Positions 1-10,347 are shown, counted from the stretch's first letter. The stretch: 53,403 bases of DNA from Desulfovibrio oxyclinae DSM 11498 (GCF_000375485.1 NZ_AQXE01000004.1:104125-157527); one strand, 5' to 3'. Numbers and translations are program-made. Notes: generated from the sequence alone by a model not told the origin.

Positions 1-203
1 AACTCAAGACCGGCTTCACCATCGGCTTTCTCATTTACATTCCGTTCCTGATTCTGGACATGGTGGTGGCGAGTGTGCTGCTTTCCATGGGCATGATGAT
101 GCTGCCGCCGGTCATGGTGTCCCTGCCGTTCAAAATCCTGCTGTTCATTCTGGTGGACGGCTGGAATCTCGTGGTGGGCTCGCTGGTCAACACCTTCCAG
201 TGA
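1..203 (+). CDS. fliP: Flagellar biosynthetic protein FliP (C-terminal end)
   Basis: The left edge of the window cuts this gene, so only its last 66 residues are present, reading from base 3 to the TGA at 201-203. The fragment has two hydrophobic segments and the conserved family stretch [16 protein letters not shown], followed by [14 protein letters not shown], both typical of the FliP C terminus. FliP is an inner-membrane part of the flagellar type III export gate, together with FliQ and FliR. fliQ follows 37 bases later, in the usual order. The family assignment is secure. Nothing can be said of the N terminus. Confidence 0.95.
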   Translation, partial: LKTGFTIGFLIYIPFLILDMVVASVLLSMGMMMLPPVMVSLPFKILLFILVDGWNLVVGSLVNTFQ

Positions 204-240
204 CGCGCGGACAAAGGCAAACCGGGGGAGAGGTGCGTCC

Positions 241-510
241 ATGACACCGGAATTCGTCATCGGCTTTGCAAGAGAAGCCATCGAGCTGACCCTGACCATC
301 GCCCTGCCCATGCTCGGCGTGGGGATGGCCGTTGGCATCATCATCAGTATCTTTCAGGCCGCCACGCAGATTCAGGAGATGACCCTGACCATCGTGCCGA
401 AGATCATCGCCATCTTTTTGGTGTTGCTCATATCATTCCCATGGATCATGGACAGGATGGTGACCTACACCACCAACGTATTTCTCAATCTTCCCACGTA
501 TATCCGCTGA
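241..510 (+). CDS. fliQ: Flagellar biosynthetic protein FliQ
   Basis: A complete 89-residue protein, the normal length for FliQ. It has two long hydrophobic segments (about residues 17-40 and 52-75) and the family pattern FQAATQIQEMTL between them. FliQ surrounds the FliP-FliR core of the flagellar export gate in the inner membrane. A strong purine-rich ribosome site (GGGGGAGAGG at 224-233) precedes the ATG. It follows fliP directly. fliR does not follow: the next gene is on the other strand, so the flagellar operon ends here or is broken up in this lineage. Confidence 0.97.
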   Translation: MTPEFVIGFAREAIELTLTIALPMLGVGMAVGIIISIFQAATQIQEMTLTIVPKIIAIFLVLLISFPWIMDRMVTYTTNVFLNLPTYIR

Positions 511-652
511 CGTGGCCGTCGGCATCGTTTTTTCGGACCCGCGCCGAAAATGACGGGAGGTGACTGTTCCCTATCTATGGAGGTGAGGTTCGACTACACC
601 ATGCCTCTGAAAAGGGATGCAGTCCTTGATTCAGGTCAAGAAAGCCGAAAAA

Positions 653-1075
653 TCAGAGCACGAAATCCTTGAGCACGTGCCAGCCGGTGTAGAACTGGAA
701 CAGGGCGAGGCATATCAGGATGAGGTTGTTGAGGCCGTGCAGCAGCGGCAGGATCTTGCGGGGTTCCTTGAGGCGGTTCATGACTTCTCCGGTGGCGAAC
801 CCGAACAGGATCAGCGGCAGCATCCAGAAAGCCACCTGCCAGTGCAGCCCGGTGAGCAGGGTCGTGGACCAGTATATCCGGGCCATCATCAGCCCGCCCA
901 CCATGCCGAGCATCCACATGCCAAGCGCCAGACGGCCCACGAACACGTGGCGCTTCCAGTTGAAGGCGACGCGCTTTTTCAGATGGTTGAACTGGAACCT
1001 GCGAAAACCAAGCGTCAGCGCGTAAAGCGCCAGCAGGGTTGCCACGGCCTGAAAGACGGGGTGAAAATACAGCAT
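653..1075 (-). CDS. Four-helix membrane protein, DUF4079/cytochrome b561-like
   Basis: A 140-residue protein with four predicted membrane helices, at about residues 8-24, 46-66, 80-96 and 112-132. Histidines sit near the helix ends (H5, H43, H78, H113, H133), and the last helix reads LLHGLNNLILICLALFQFY. The overall look matches the small DUF4079-type proteins, which resemble cytochrome b561, so haem binding is possible but only inferred. It stands alone, with non-coding DNA on both sides (511-652 and 1076-1310), converging on fliQ. No partner reductase is nearby. Confidence 0.7.
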   Translation of the reverse strand: MLYFHPVFQAVATLLALYALTLGFRRFQFNHLKKRVAFNWKRHVFVGRLALGMWMLGMVGGLMMARIYWSTTLLTGLHWQVAFWMLPLILFGFATGEVMNRLKEPRKILPLLHGLNNLILICLALFQFYTGWHVLKDFVL

Positions 1076-1310
1076 GGTTCTGCTCCTGAACGAATTTTTC
1101 GCGGACTTTGGAACACCATAGCCGAATCCGCACGAGATTCAAGGGTGCTGGCGAAATGAGATGGGAAGAGCACGGATGCGGGATGCCATGAAAAGGAGAT
1201 TTGGCGCATCTTTTGCTTGATACTGGCGCGGATGTCATTTTTTCCGCGGCACGAGCCCGGACAATGGGGCGCGGCAGCTGAAGCCGTGTCCGAAACCTTC
1301 GGAAGATCAC
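1076..1310. other. Divergent intergenic region, no gene seen
   Basis: This 235-base stretch separates the minus-strand membrane protein from the plus-strand kinase-methyltransferase and should hold both promoters. I could not pick out convincing -35/-10 pairs or a clear hairpin in it. Confidence 0.4.
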
Positions 1311-2486
1311 ATGACGGAATATACCCACAGTCCCAAGATCATTTGCCTTACCGGCCCACGCGCCGCAGGGAAAACCACCGTTGCCAAGCAACTGGCGGAC
1401 GAGTTGGGATACCTTCACATCTGGCTGGACGGCATCAACGGGCAGGTCTGCGAGCAACTCGGCATCGAACTGGCGCAGGTGAATCTGCACACCGCCGAAA
1501 ACCAGAAGGCATACGCCGATATCTTCCGCGACATCCTCAAGGGCAACCGCTATCAGAACATCGTGTTTGAAGGCGAGCGCATCCGTTTTCCGTACATTCT
1601 GCACACGTTTTTGAACAACGCCATGAACTATTACGGGGAGTACGCCGTCATCAAGGGCTTCTCCCTGTCACCCGACCGCGAGACCCATTACAAGTACTAC
1701 AAGCTGCGCGAAATCCAGCGCATGAAAAAATACATCAAGGACAACGCGCATCGGTCCCCGGAAGAACGCAAGGGCGACAACCTCGCTCGCGAGTTCGACC
1801 TGAACACCATGCCCGATCCGGAAGGCTTCGAGGTGGTGGAGAGCCCGGAGGCCATCATGGAATGGGCCCGTGCCAATGCCGAAACGCACCATCCGTCGCT
1901 GCCACGCGAATACGCCGAGGTGATCAAGAAGGTGGCGGACTCCGAGACCTATACGCCGTTCTACCAGACCATCGAGGTGGACGGAAAACGCATCATCAGC
2001 GGCATGACCCGTTCGGACAGGTCATGGAAGAACGTGTCCATGCTCGGCGTGGATTTCTCCGGAAAGCGCGTGGTGGACCTCGGGTCCATGCACGGCTATT
2101 TTTCGTTCAAGGTCGAGGAATGCGGCGCGGCGGAAATCATCGGACTGGAGCTCAACCCCAGTTCCGTGAGCGTGGCAGAGTATCTCGCCGGTGTTCGCGA
2201 TTCCGTTGCGGAGTTTCGCATCTGCGATGTGAACAAGGATCCGCTGCCGGAGTGCGACATCATGATGGCCATGAACATGCTGCACTGGGTCAAGGATCTG
2301 GAAGGCTTCGTCACCGCCATGGGCGAGGTCTCGAAGGAGCTGGTCATGGAGATCGGGGAAACGCAGATCAAGCGCATCGTGAGCGTGCTCAAGCCGCTGG
2401 GCTTCTCCATGCGCAAGACAGTCAAATCCCACCGCCCGGACAAGTTCATAGGGCAGCGGTATCTCTTCCATTTCGTGAAAAAGTAG
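1311..2486 (+). CDS. P-loop kinase domain fused to SAM-dependent methyltransferase
   Basis: This 391-residue protein has two clear parts. Residues 1 to about 190 form a P-loop kinase-like domain with a Walker A motif GPRAAGKTT (15-23). The C-terminal part is a Rossmann methyltransferase with motif I VVDLGSMHGYFSF (254-266), an acidic residue at the end of strand 2 (E280 in GLELN) and a later MAMNMLHWV segment. Kinase plus methyltransferase in one chain would suit successive phosphorylation and methylation of a small molecule or sugar, but the substrate is unknown. It lies just upstream of the glycan genes and ends 30 bases from convergent nadE. The ribosome site before the ATG is weak. Confidence 0.75.
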   Translation: MTEYTHSPKIICLTGPRAAGKTTVAKQLADELGYLHIWLDGINGQVCEQLGIELAQVNLHTAENQKAYADIFRDILKGNRYQNIVFEGERIRFPYILHTFLNNAMNYYGEYAVIKGFSLSPDRETHYKYYKLREIQRMKKYIKDNAHRSPEERKGDNLAREFDLNTMPDPEGFEVVESPEAIMEWARANAETHHPSLPREYAEVIKKVADSETYTPFYQTIEVDGKRIISGMTRSDRSWKNVSMLGVDFSGKRVVDLGSMHGYFSFKVEECGAAEIIGLELNPSSVSVAEYLAGVRDSVAEFRICDVNKDPLPECDIMMAMNMLHWVKDLEGFVTAMGEVSKELVMEIGETQIKRIVSVLKPLGFSMRKTVKSHRPDKFIGQRYLFHFVKK

Positions 2487-2516
2487 CCCGGCCGGTCCGC
2501 AATGGACCGCAACCGA

Positions 2517-4175
2517 CTACAATGGTCTGCGGCAGGCCAGCGGCATGCGCCAGCCCGTGCCGAAGGAGCGCGGGGTGAGCTTGATGCCCGGCGCGGCCTG
2601 CCAGCGCTTGAACTCCGCGCCCGCCACCAGCCGCAGCACCTGCGCCACCGTTTCGGCGGCAAATCCGCGTTCCACGATCTCCGGTCCTGTGAGATGCTTC
2701 TCCACATGCAGTTCCAGAATGGCGTCCAGCACCTCGTAGGGCGGCAGGGAGTCCTCGTCCTTCTGGTCGGGGCGCAGCTCCGCGCTGGGCGGCTTGGAGA
2801 TGATCTCCTCCGGGATGGCGTCGCGCACGTTGCGGTTGTGCCAGCGACACAGGGCGAAGACGAGCGTCTTGTTCACGTCCGAGATGACGGCATAGCCGCC
2901 GGACATGTCGCCGTAGATGGTGCAGTAACCCACGGCCAGCTCGCTTTTGTTGCCGGTGGTCAGCAGCAGCGCTCCGTATTTGTTGGAGAGCGCCATGAGC
3001 AGGTTGCCCCGGATGCGGGACTGGATGTTCTCCTCGGTGGTATCCATGCCGTACCCCTTGAACGGCTCGGCAAGGGTCTTGGAGTACTCTTGCATTATGG
3101 GCTCGATGGGCAGCGTTAGCGTCTTGATGCCCAGCTTTTCCGCCAGGTTCATCGAGTCGTCGATGCTTCCCTTGCTGGAGTAAGGCGAGGGCATGAGCAC
3201 GCCCAACACGTTCTCCGCACCCAGAGCTTCCACGGCGATGGCCGCAGTGAGCGCGGAGTCGATACCGCCTGAGAGTCCCAGCAGTACCTTGGAAAAGCGG
3301 CTTTTCTGGACATAGTCGCGCGTGCCGAGCACGAGGCTGCGCCATGCTTCCGGTTCGGTATCGAAGCTGTCCTCGCTCACCGCGTCCTGACCGGGGGCGT
3401 CGATGTTCACCACGAAAACGCTCCGCTCGAAACCGGGGGCGCGGGCGCAAAGGGTCCCGTCGGCATCGAAGAGGCTGGAACGGCCGTCGAAAATGAGGTC
3501 GTCGTTGCCGCCAACCTGATTCGTATAGACCAGCGGCACGCCGAATTTCTTGGCCACGGCGCTCAGCATGCGCTCGCGAAGCCGCTGCTTTCTCAGGGAC
3601 AGGGGCGAAGCGGAGAGGTTCAGGATGCAGGATGGTTTGAGCGCGGCGGCTTCCTCCAGCGGGTCGCGGCGGTAGCTGCGGGTATCCCAGAAATCCTTGT
3701 CGTTCCATGCGTCCTCGCAAATGCTCACGGCAAAGGTCCTGCCCTGAAATTTGAGTATGGACGCTTCTGGGGTGAACTCGGGGTTCGGCTCGAAGTACCG
3801 CGCCTCGTCAAAGACGTCGTAGGTCGGCAGGAGCGTCTTGCGGAAGGTGCGTTCCACCTCGCCGTTCCGGCACCACTGGGCGCAGTTGAATACGGGCTTG
3901 CCTTCTCCCAGCGCGTTTTCACAGATGTTGCCGAGCAGCAGCGGCGGCGCGTCGGCCAGCTCTCTTGCCAGTGCCTCGGCGGCCTCGGCCGCCTGATTGA
4001 CGAAACCGCTGTACAGCAGCAGGTCGCGCGGGGGATAGCCCGTCAGGGCCAGCTCCGAGGTCATGCAGAAGTCCGCGCCCTGTTGCGCGGCCTCGCGCAC
4101 GGCTTGCGCGATCATGCGCGCGTTGCCTTCTAGGTCCCCCACCACCGGATTGAGTTGCAGCATGCCGATTTTCAT
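2517..4175 (-). CDS. nadE: Glutamine-dependent NAD+ synthetase
   Basis: A 552-residue bifunctional enzyme that makes NAD+ from deamido-NAD+, ATP and glutamine in the cytoplasm. The N-terminal nitrilase-type glutaminase domain carries the expected triad: E41 ([10 protein letters not shown]), K113 ([10 protein letters not shown]) and C153 (AVSICEDAW). The C-terminal synthetase domain has the PP-loop SGGIDS at 302-307, followed by the PSPYSSKGS and NKSELAVGY family segments. Length and domain order are normal. It is a monocistronic minus-strand gene between two plus-strand genes, with about 200 bases of non-coding DNA upstream. Confidence 0.97.
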   Translation of the reverse strand: MKIGMLQLNPVVGDLEGNARMIAQAVREAAQQGADFCMTSELALTGYPPRDLLLYSGFVNQAAEAAEALARELADAPPLLLGNICENALGEGKPVFNCAQWCRNGEVERTFRKTLLPTYDVFDEARYFEPNPEFTPEASILKFQGRTFAVSICEDAWNDKDFWDTRSYRRDPLEEAAALKPSCILNLSASPLSLRKQRLRERMLSAVAKKFGVPLVYTNQVGGNDDLIFDGRSSLFDADGTLCARAPGFERSVFVVNIDAPGQDAVSEDSFDTEPEAWRSLVLGTRDYVQKSRFSKVLLGLSGGIDSALTAAIAVEALGAENVLGVLMPSPYSSKGSIDDSMNLAEKLGIKTLTLPIEPIMQEYSKTLAEPFKGYGMDTTEENIQSRIRGNLLMALSNKYGALLLTTGNKSELAVGYCTIYGDMSGGYAVISDVNKTLVFALCRWHNRNVRDAIPEEIISKPPSAELRPDQKDEDSLPPYEVLDAILELHVEKHLTGPEIVERGFAAETVAQVLRLVAGAEFKRWQAAPGIKLTPRSFGTGWRMPLACRRPL

Positions 4176-4378
4176 GGGCCCTCAATACGCCAAAGCTGGG
4201 AAGCGGGCAATATCCGAAAGCGTGCGGACCAATTGCGAAAAGCCAAAGCATGGTCTATCAGGGGAACGTTGCGCCACATTCGGTAAGCCTTTTGCATTAC
4301 TGCTCCCATCGGCAGCGGCGACGGAATTATGACACGGCGGACCCGCCAAGGTCCGCGAGAGAAAGGCGGAAAAACGAC

Positions 4379-5965
4379 ATGGACATTTCGGTTGCGGTCA
4401 TCGGCGCCGGGCACTGGGGCAAGAACCTCGTACGCAATTTTCACTCCCTCGGCGCCCTCGACGTCATCTGCGATGCCAACGAGGAAGCCCTGAAGACCTT
4501 TGCCGAGCAGTATCCCGGCGTGGAGACCTCGGTGGCCCTGAGTCATGTGCTGCGAAGGCCTTCGGTGGATGCCGTGGTCATCGCCACCCCGGCGGAAACG
4601 CACGCATCCATAGCGCGCGAGGCGCTGCTTGCGGGCAAGCACGTGTTCGTGGAAAAGCCGCTGGCGCTCGACGTGGCCGAGGCCCGCGACCTGACCCGGC
4701 TGGCACGCGACAAGGGGCTCGTGCTCATGGTGGGGCACCTGCTGCAATATCATCCAGCCTTTCTCAAGACGCTTGCGATGGCCCGCTCAGGCGAGCTGGG
4801 GCGCATCGACTACGTCTACTCCAACCGTCTCAACCTCGGCATGATCCGGCGTCAGGAGAACAGCCTGTGGTCTTTTGCCCCGCACGACGTGTCCATGGTC
4901 CTCTCGCTCATGCAGGAGGAACCCGAGGAGGTGCTGTGCCAGGGCGGCTGCTATCTGCACAGCAAGATCGCCGATGTCACCGTCTCCATGCTGCGATTCC
5001 CGTCCGGGGCACAGGCGCATTTTTTCGTGTCGTGGCTGCATCCCTTCAAGGAGCAGAAGCTGGTCGTGGTGGGCGACCGCGGCATGTTGGTCTTCGACGA
5101 CGGTCAGCCGTGGGAGAGCAAGCTGGTGCTGTATCCCCACGCCATCCGTTGGGAGGGCGCGGTCCCGGTGCCGGACAAGGCCGAAGGGCAGAACATTGCC
5201 GTGGAGCCTGAGGAACCGCTCAGGCAGGAATGCCTGCATTTTCTGGAATGCATCCGTGACGGTGCGGTCCCAAGGACCGACGGTCACGAGGGCGTGCGCG
5301 TGCTGCGCGTGCTCAAGGCCAGTCAGCGGTCCATGGACACCCGTCAGCCGGTCTCGCTGGAGGTGTTTGACAGGTCCTGCGCGGATGACGACTGCTTCGT
5401 GCATCCTTCCGCCGTGGTGGATACGGGCGTTCAGGTGGGCAAGGGCTCCTCGATCTGGCACTTCTCGCACCTGCTGCCCGGCACTGAGCTGGGACGCAAC
5501 TGCAAGGTGGGCCAGAACGTGGTGATCGGGCCGGACGTGAGCATGGGCCACGGCTGCAAGATTCAGAACAATGTTTCCGTTTACAAGGGCGTGACGCTGG
5601 AGGACGACGTCTTCTGCGGTCCGTCCATGGTCTTTACCAACGTGCATAATCCCAGATCGCACACTCCGCGCATGGATCAGGTGCGCGAGACGCTGGTGCG
5701 GACCGGCGCGACGCTCGGTGCGAACTGCACCGTGGTCTGCGGCGTGACCATCGGCCGGAACGCCTTTGTTGGAGCGGGGGCCGTGGTAACCAGAAGCGTT
5801 CCCGACCACGCGTTGGTTCTCGGCAATCCGGCGCGGGTCTCCGGCTGGGTCTGCCGCTGCGCCGAACGGCTCGACGACGAGCTGTGCTGTCCGGTTTGCA
5901 GCATTCGGCACACTCGGGGCGAAAACGGGCTGGTGCCGCAGGAGGAAAGCAATATCAATGAGTGA
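4379..5965 (+). CDS. Gfo/Idh/MocA sugar dehydrogenase fused to hexapeptide-repeat N-acetyltransferase
   Basis: This 528-residue fusion starts at the ATG 8 bases after GAAAGGCGGA. Residues 1 to about 325 are a Gfo/Idh/MocA NAD(P) oxidoreductase with dinucleotide fold [10 protein letters not shown], then [11 protein letters not shown], which contains the family EKP motif. From about residue 340 there is a left-handed beta-helix acetyltransferase with repeats such as [24 protein letters not shown] and [14 protein letters not shown], ending in [11 protein letters not shown]. These are the two activities of WlbA and WlbB (WbpB and WbpD) in UDP-2,3-diacetamido-glucuronate synthesis, where an aminotransferase acts between them. 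A DegT aminotransferase gene lies at 26866-27969. The pathway is inferred; the domains are clear. It overlaps the next gene by 8 bases. Confidence 0.88.
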   Translation: MDISVAVIGAGHWGKNLVRNFHSLGALDVICDANEEALKTFAEQYPGVETSVALSHVLRRPSVDAVVIATPAETHASIAREALLAGKHVFVEKPLALDVAEARDLTRLARDKGLVLMVGHLLQYHPAFLKTLAMARSGELGRIDYVYSNRLNLGMIRRQENSLWSFAPHDVSMVLSLMQEEPEEVLCQGGCYLHSKIADVTVSMLRFPSGAQAHFFVSWLHPFKEQKLVVVGDRGMLVFDDGQPWESKLVLYPHAIRWEGAVPVPDKAEGQNIAVEPEEPLRQECLHFLECIRDGAVPRTDGHEGVRVLRVLKASQRSMDTRQPVSLEVFDRSCADDDCFVHPSAVVDTGVQVGKGSSIWHFSHLLPGTELGRNCKVGQNVVIGPDVSMGHGCKIQNNVSVYKGVTLEDDVFCGPSMVFTNVHNPRSHTPRMDQVRETLVRTGATLGANCTVVCGVTIGRNAFVGAGAVVTRSVPDHALVLGNPARVSGWVCRCAERLDDELCCPVCSIRHTRGENGLVPQEESNINE

Positions 5966-7769
5966 GAATCCGAGGCTGGCGGCCCTGACCGAACTCGGGG
6001 CCCTGTTCCGTGGCGGCAGGGTGGACGAGTGTGCCGCCGGGCCTGTTCATGATGATCCGCCGCGCCATGCGGTTTCGGGCCACACGCCGCTGTGGGCGTT
6101 CGAGCGTCCCCAGTACCAGCGCCCGTTCGCCGGTTCGCAGCAGGCGGTGTTTGATTTTCTGCCGGAGGGCTGCTCCTTGGAGCGCGCGCAGGCGTTTACG
6201 CGGTTGCACGTGGTTCTCGGCGCCGTGGAGAGCGAAACGTTCGACAGCCTCTGTGACGGCGGCCAGAACGTGGTTTTGGTCTTCGACCCGGATGAGGAGC
6301 GCATCGCGCGGCTTGCCGAAAGTCGTGGCGTGAAGGAACTGGTGGCCAAGGGGCTGATATTTTTCAGCGGCGATGTTTACGATTTTTCACCGCCGCTTCA
6401 GGAGTTGCTGCCGGAAAAGCTCTTCACCATGGGCTTTCCGGTCTTTCACGTATCCGAGTCCCTGGGTGAATCCTGCCCACAATGGGTACGCAGCGTGATC
6501 GAGTACGTGGAGATCCTCTTCTACCGTCACGTGATTTACAAGGTCTGCAACCAGCGGCTGCTCAAATCCGTGCCCATCCGCAACATCACGCGCGGCATGA
6601 TGTACGACCAGCAGCTGCACGCCTATGAAAACATTCCGGAATACCTGACGCGCCCGGGCATGGACGTCCTGCGAAACGCCTTCTCCGACGAGACCGCCAT
6701 ACTGGTGGCGGCCGGACCGGACCTTGGCGAGAAGATAGAATTCATCCGCGAAAACGCGGATCGCGCCGTGATCATCTGCGTGAACAACGCGGTGAAGCCG
6801 TTGCTGGAAGCAGACGTACGGCCGCACTTCGTGATCATCAACGACAACTCGCTGGCATCGGGCGAAGTCTTCCGCCGCATCCCCCAGTCTCCGGGAACCA
6901 TCCTCGTGGGCCACTGCCTCTCGGACCTCGGAGGCGACCGTTTCCGCCAGAAATATCTGTTCGGCTCCTTCATGCCGGAAGTCTTTCCCGAGCGCCCCAT
7001 GCTGCGGCTGCACGGCTCGGTGATTTCCACGGCCTTCTCGCTGGCGCGGCACATGGGCTGCGCTGGGACCGTGCTGGTGGGGGCGCGTCTGGGGTCCGAC
7101 AACCCGTGGAGCCTGAGCTACGCCAAGGGCACGGTCCATCACGATTCCCGCGATACTGCCGCGCGCGAACTCATCAACCGCCATCCCCAGCTTTGTCCGG
7201 TGGAACTGCCCGACGGAAGGACCGTCTATTCCACGCCGAACTTCCGCGACGCGGCCCTCTGGTTGTGCGAGGAAATCCGCACCTCGGGCATCGAGTGCGT
7301 GAATACGTCGGAGGGCAGCCTGCTCTTCGGCAAAGGCATCGCTTACGACCCGGCTCCGGTGCTGGAGCGCAGGAGCATCGGCTCGCGTTTCAGCAGGCTC
7401 TTCTCGGCCCCGGAGCCGAGAGTGAACCTGCGGGGCTGCACGGCGTTCATCGAGCGTGACCTGTCCCTGTGGAAGCAGATCGCGGATGCGTCCAAACAGC
7501 TGCGGCAGGCGGACGACGCCTCGCTGCTGGCCAAGGGTGCGGCGGTACTGGAGCAGATGGACGGCTCCAACATCAGCAACATGGTGGAACGTTTTGACGG
7601 GTTCGACTCACGCCATTTCCACGCGGAGGTTTTCGAGTCGGGCGATGCCGAGCGTCAGGCCGAGGGCCTGCGCTATTACTTCCGCCATGTGGAGCGCATG
7701 GCCAAGTCTTTCCTGATGGCGCTGGGCAAGGCGCGCCGCGCCTGCGATGCGGCCCGGGAGCGCGGCTAG
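5958..7769 (+). CDS. DUF115 / motility-associated factor (Maf)-type glycosyltransferase family protein
   Basis: A 603-residue protein with the DUF115 (MptE-like) core at about residues 220-430, seen in the stretches [16 protein letters not shown] and [19 protein letters not shown]. Maf proteins transfer nonulosonate or related sugars to flagellins in several bacteria, and DUF115 proteins often sit near flagellar or surface glycan genes, as here. The start ATG overlaps the end of the preceding sugar-modifying gene by 8 bases and is preceded by GGAGG, so the two are probably translated together. The stop overlaps the convergent radical SAM gene by 4 bases. The acceptor and sugar are not known from the sequence. 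Confidence 0.8.
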   Translation: MSENPRLAALTELGALFRGGRVDECAAGPVHDDPPRHAVSGHTPLWAFERPQYQRPFAGSQQAVFDFLPEGCSLERAQAFTRLHVVLGAVESETFDSLCDGGQNVVLVFDPDEERIARLAESRGVKELVAKGLIFFSGDVYDFSPPLQELLPEKLFTMGFPVFHVSESLGESCPQWVRSVIEYVEILFYRHVIYKVCNQRLLKSVPIRNITRGMMYDQQLHAYENIPEYLTRPGMDVLRNAFSDETAILVAAGPDLGEKIEFIRENADRAVIICVNNAVKPLLEADVRPHFVIINDNSLASGEVFRRIPQSPGTILVGHCLSDLGGDRFRQKYLFGSFMPEVFPERPMLRLHGSVISTAFSLARHMGCAGTVLVGARLGSDNPWSLSYAKGTVHHDSRDTAARELINRHPQLCPVELPDGRTVYSTPNFRDAALWLCEEIRTSGIECVNTSEGSLLFGKGIAYDPAPVLERRSIGSRFSRLFSAPEPRVNLRGCTAFIERDLSLWKQIADASKQLRQADDASLLAKGAAVLEQMDGSNISNMVERFDGFDSRHFHAEVFESGDAERQAEGLRYYFRHVERMAKSFLMALGKARRACDAARERG

Positions 7770-8836
7770 GACAGCCCCTTTTCGGCCATCAGCCGTTCGG
7801 CCAGTTCGCGGTCGCGGATGTGGAAGAACGGGTCGTTGATATTGCGGGATTTCACCCGGCAGGTCTGGCAGCTCTTGGGCTGCTTTTCGGTGTTCACCGT
7901 CTTGCGGAAGGGCCTGACCGTTTCTCCGAACCACATGTCGTCGAAATCCGTTTTCAGAATATTGCCAAGCGGCGGGGTACTGCCGCAGCAAAAGCGCACG
8001 TTGCCTTCCATGTCGATAAGGCAGTTCTTCCACGGGCTGTGGCAGGTGTGATCCACCTCGGCCTCGTTGAAGCTGGACGGAGGCGTGCCGAAGAAACCCG
8101 GAACGGTGACGTCCACGCCATGACGCTTTCCGGCATCCAGCGCGGCGGCCATGCATTCGTCGCTCAGGTTCTGGTGCAGGAAGAGCGATTCGCGGGCCAG
8201 TTCCTCGCGCTTCTGGGCGTTCATGAAAAGCACCAGCACGCGGTCAACGCCGTGGTCTGCGGCGAGTCGCACAAGGTCCGGCAGTTCGCGGATGTTGCGC
8301 TCCATGGCCACGAAATTGATCTGGAGCTGCGGCTTGTTCCGGCCCTTTCTGGAACGCTCGTCTGCCAGCGCTTTAAGGTTGCCCAGCGTGGCGAAAAGGT
8401 CGCCGCCGCGAATGGATTCGTATGTCTGCTGTGTGGCGGCCTCAAGGCTGACCTTGATCAGCGAGGTCTCGTTGTCCACGAACATGGACCGTCGCCGCTC
8501 GTCCAGCATGGAGCCGTTGGTGATCATCTCCAGCTCGCAGCGGTTTTCTCGCGAGAGCTCGCACAGCTCCTCAAGCCTGCCGTACAGCAGAGGCTCGCCG
8601 CCGAAGGCCTGCACCGTCTTGACGAAGGGCAGCACGTGCCGCAGCCGCTCCACGATGTTCCAGTCCATGTCACCTTTGAAGTGCTGTTGGTAGCACATCC
8701 AGCAGCGGTAGTTGCAGCGCATGGTGGTGGTCAGGGTGATCAGCTTGGGATACGTGACCACGTCCTCGTGGCGATTTTCTGCCACATAGCGGTCGTTGAG
8801 CTGGTCGTTGATTGCGGTGACTCTGGCGAGGTCCAT
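7766..8836 (-). CDS. Radical SAM protein with SPASM-type C-terminal cysteines
   Basis: A 356-residue protein. C41, C45 and C48 form the CX3CX2C motif (CNYRCWMC) that holds the SAM-binding iron-sulfur cluster, and FGGEPLL follows as the SAM-contacting GGE motif. A cysteine-rich C-terminal region (HTCHSPWKNC, RFCCGS, KSCQTC) fits a SPASM or twitch domain with auxiliary clusters. Such enzymes often modify peptides, but relatives also act in aminosugar and surface-glycan loci. It is the last gene of the long minus-strand run, 62 bases after the gene before it, with a good ribosome site (AAGGAGAT). Its substrate is unknown. Confidence 0.87.
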   Translation of the reverse strand: MDLARVTAINDQLNDRYVAENRHEDVVTYPKLITLTTTMRCNYRCWMCYQQHFKGDMDWNIVERLRHVLPFVKTVQAFGGEPLLYGRLEELCELSRENRCELEMITNGSMLDERRRSMFVDNETSLIKVSLEAATQQTYESIRGGDLFATLGNLKALADERSRKGRNKPQLQINFVAMERNIRELPDLVRLAADHGVDRVLVLFMNAQKREELARESLFLHQNLSDECMAAALDAGKRHGVDVTVPGFFGTPPSSFNEAEVDHTCHSPWKNCLIDMEGNVRFCCGSTPPLGNILKTDFDDMWFGETVRPFRKTVNTEKQPKSCQTCRVKSRNINDPFFHIRDRELAERLMAEKGLS

Positions 8837-8898
8837 GGCTGATCTCCTTGGCCTGAGACGTTTGCGACCCGATTTCCGGGCCGGGTTTGTGAAGCGGC

Positions 8899-10347
8899 CT
8901 ATCTGACGGCCTTGAGGACGGCCCTGTAGCAGTAGAGGTCCTCGTCGCGGTAATTCTTCCAGTGTTCATGCAGGCTGCGCGGCGGCACGGGCCGCACGTC
9001 CCGTTCGATGACGGACACGTCGAACCCTTCGGATGCGAACATCTCCGCGATGTCGTTTATCCGCCACAGGTTCGTGCCCCGTTTCATGGCCTGCCACTGG
9101 CGCGGCTCATGGCTGAGAAATTCAAAGTTGATGTGGGAGAGGTCGCCATGGTCCTGAAGACCGATCTCGTGGAGCATGACCCCGCCCGGGCGCATGGTGC
9201 GACGCAGGTAGGCCGCCAGTCCCGGCATGTCCATCACGTGCTCCAGCACCATTCTGGAATGGCAGAAATCGATGCTTTCCGGCGCCAGGGGCATTGCTTG
9301 CAGTTCTCCGTGAAAGAACCGGCTGCGCTTGTCCAGCGCGTCGGCTTCGTACCGGACAGCATCTCCTGACAGCGGAGCCATGCCGGATTCACCGAGCAGC
9401 CGAAGAAAGTCGAGGCTGTCCGCGTAGCCCTGTTCAGAGTGTTTGTATACGTCAGCGCCGTGCACCTCGTCGAAAACGTGTGCCAGCAGCAGCGAGGTGA
9501 GCGGGGTTTTGCCGTGGCCCACTTCAAGTGATGCGCCACGGTGCTCGGGCAGATGCGCGCAAAGACGTCTGGCCTGATTGATCTGCATGGCGGTGCGCAG
9601 GCTGGGGTCGTACGGACTCATCAGGCGCAGGGCCTCGTCCAGCAGCTCGGGGGAGTGCAGGCCGTATCGATGCTGAATGAATGTGTCGAAGGATTCGCGC
9701 GCAAGCCGGTCACTGCCGGTGAACGTGGACAGGAACACCTCGGCCACGCCCTGCGGCACGGCGTTTCGTTCGCCAGCGAACAGCAGCTCCCACAGGAAGC
9801 GCTCGCGCGGGCTCTCCATGTCCTGCTCGGTTTCTATCCTCAGTTCGGCGAACTGCCGCGCCTTTTGCGCAAACACGAACGGCGGCAGGGGGGTGCGATG
9901 GCTCTCGTGGAGCACCTCGGCCGTCCTGCGGTTCAGGACCGTGAAAAACTTGGGCGCGATGACGTCGCCGGGATGGTACAGGTCCGCGTGGTCGGCGCGC
10001 ACGGCCTCCTGTCCGCTGTGGATGGCGGCGGCGTCCATGAGAACGCTGTAGGAGGTCAGCACCGTGACGCTGGCCAGCTCGTGCCGCTCCATGTGCCTGA
10101 GAAGCCGTGTCTGCGGCGTGGCGTGGCGGCTGACCGCCGTCTTGGCGTGCTTCATCCCCGAAAGTGCCTCGCGAATCGCCTCAGGGGTTTCTTCGGGAAC
10201 GGAGATGACGACCTCGTCGAACACGCCGAGACGGAGCAGTTCGCCCAGCACGGTGTCAACGGCGTAGCCGTCTGCGGCGCGCGTCAGGAGCGGATCGCTT
10301 TGGTCCATGGGGCGGGCCAGCAATATTGCCGTGTTTGTGCGGTTCAT
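8899..10347 (-). CDS. Nucleotidyltransferase-like N-terminal region fused to SAM-dependent methyltransferase
   Basis: A 482-residue protein. The first 170 or so residues resemble a degraded sugar/CMP nucleotidyltransferase fold (AILLARPMDQS, then VDTVLGELLRLGVFDEVVIS), but the usual nucleotide-binding signature is not recognisable. The C-terminal half is a class I methyltransferase with motif I LEVGHGKTPLTS, CHSRMVLEHVMDMPGL as the post-motif helix and a MRPGGVML strand. It probably methylates a sugar intermediate or glycan of this locus. It begins 3 bases after the GT2 gene, in the same operon. The methyltransferase half is secure; the N-terminal assignment is a guess from pattern. Confidence 0.75.
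   Translation of the reverse strand: MNRTNTAILLARPMDQSDPLLTRAADGYAVDTVLGELLRLGVFDEVVISVPEETPEAIREALSGMKHAKTAVSRHATPQTRLLRHMERHELASVTVLTSYSVLMDAAAIHSGQEAVRADHADLYHPGDVIAPKFFTVLNRRTAEVLHESHRTPLPPFVFAQKARQFAELRIETEQDMESPRERFLWELLFAGERNAVPQGVAEVFLSTFTGSDRLARESFDTFIQHRYGLHSPELLDEALRLMSPYDPSLRTAMQINQARRLCAHLPEHRGASLEVGHGKTPLTSLLLAHVFDEVHGADVYKHSEQGYADSLDFLRLLGESGMAPLSGDAVRYEADALDKRSRFFHGELQAMPLAPESIDFCHSRMVLEHVMDMPGLAAYLRRTMRPGGVMLHEIGLQDHGDLSHINFEFLSHEPRQWQAMKRGTNLWRINDIAEMFASEGFDVSVIERDVRPVPPRSLHEHWKNYRDEDLYCYRAVLKAVR

Noticed and set aside
617..1159. 180-residue plus-strand open frame opposite the four-helix membrane protein
   Set aside because: It is low in hydrophobic pattern, has no recognisable motif, and lies antisense to a protein with clear membrane helices and a start of its own. 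It is best seen as a shadow.
4787..5911. 374-residue minus-strand frame within the Gfo/Idh-acetyltransferase gene
   Set aside because: Antisense to two clear domains; the sequence is histidine- and arginine-rich and has no motif. High G+C genes often leave such open shadows.
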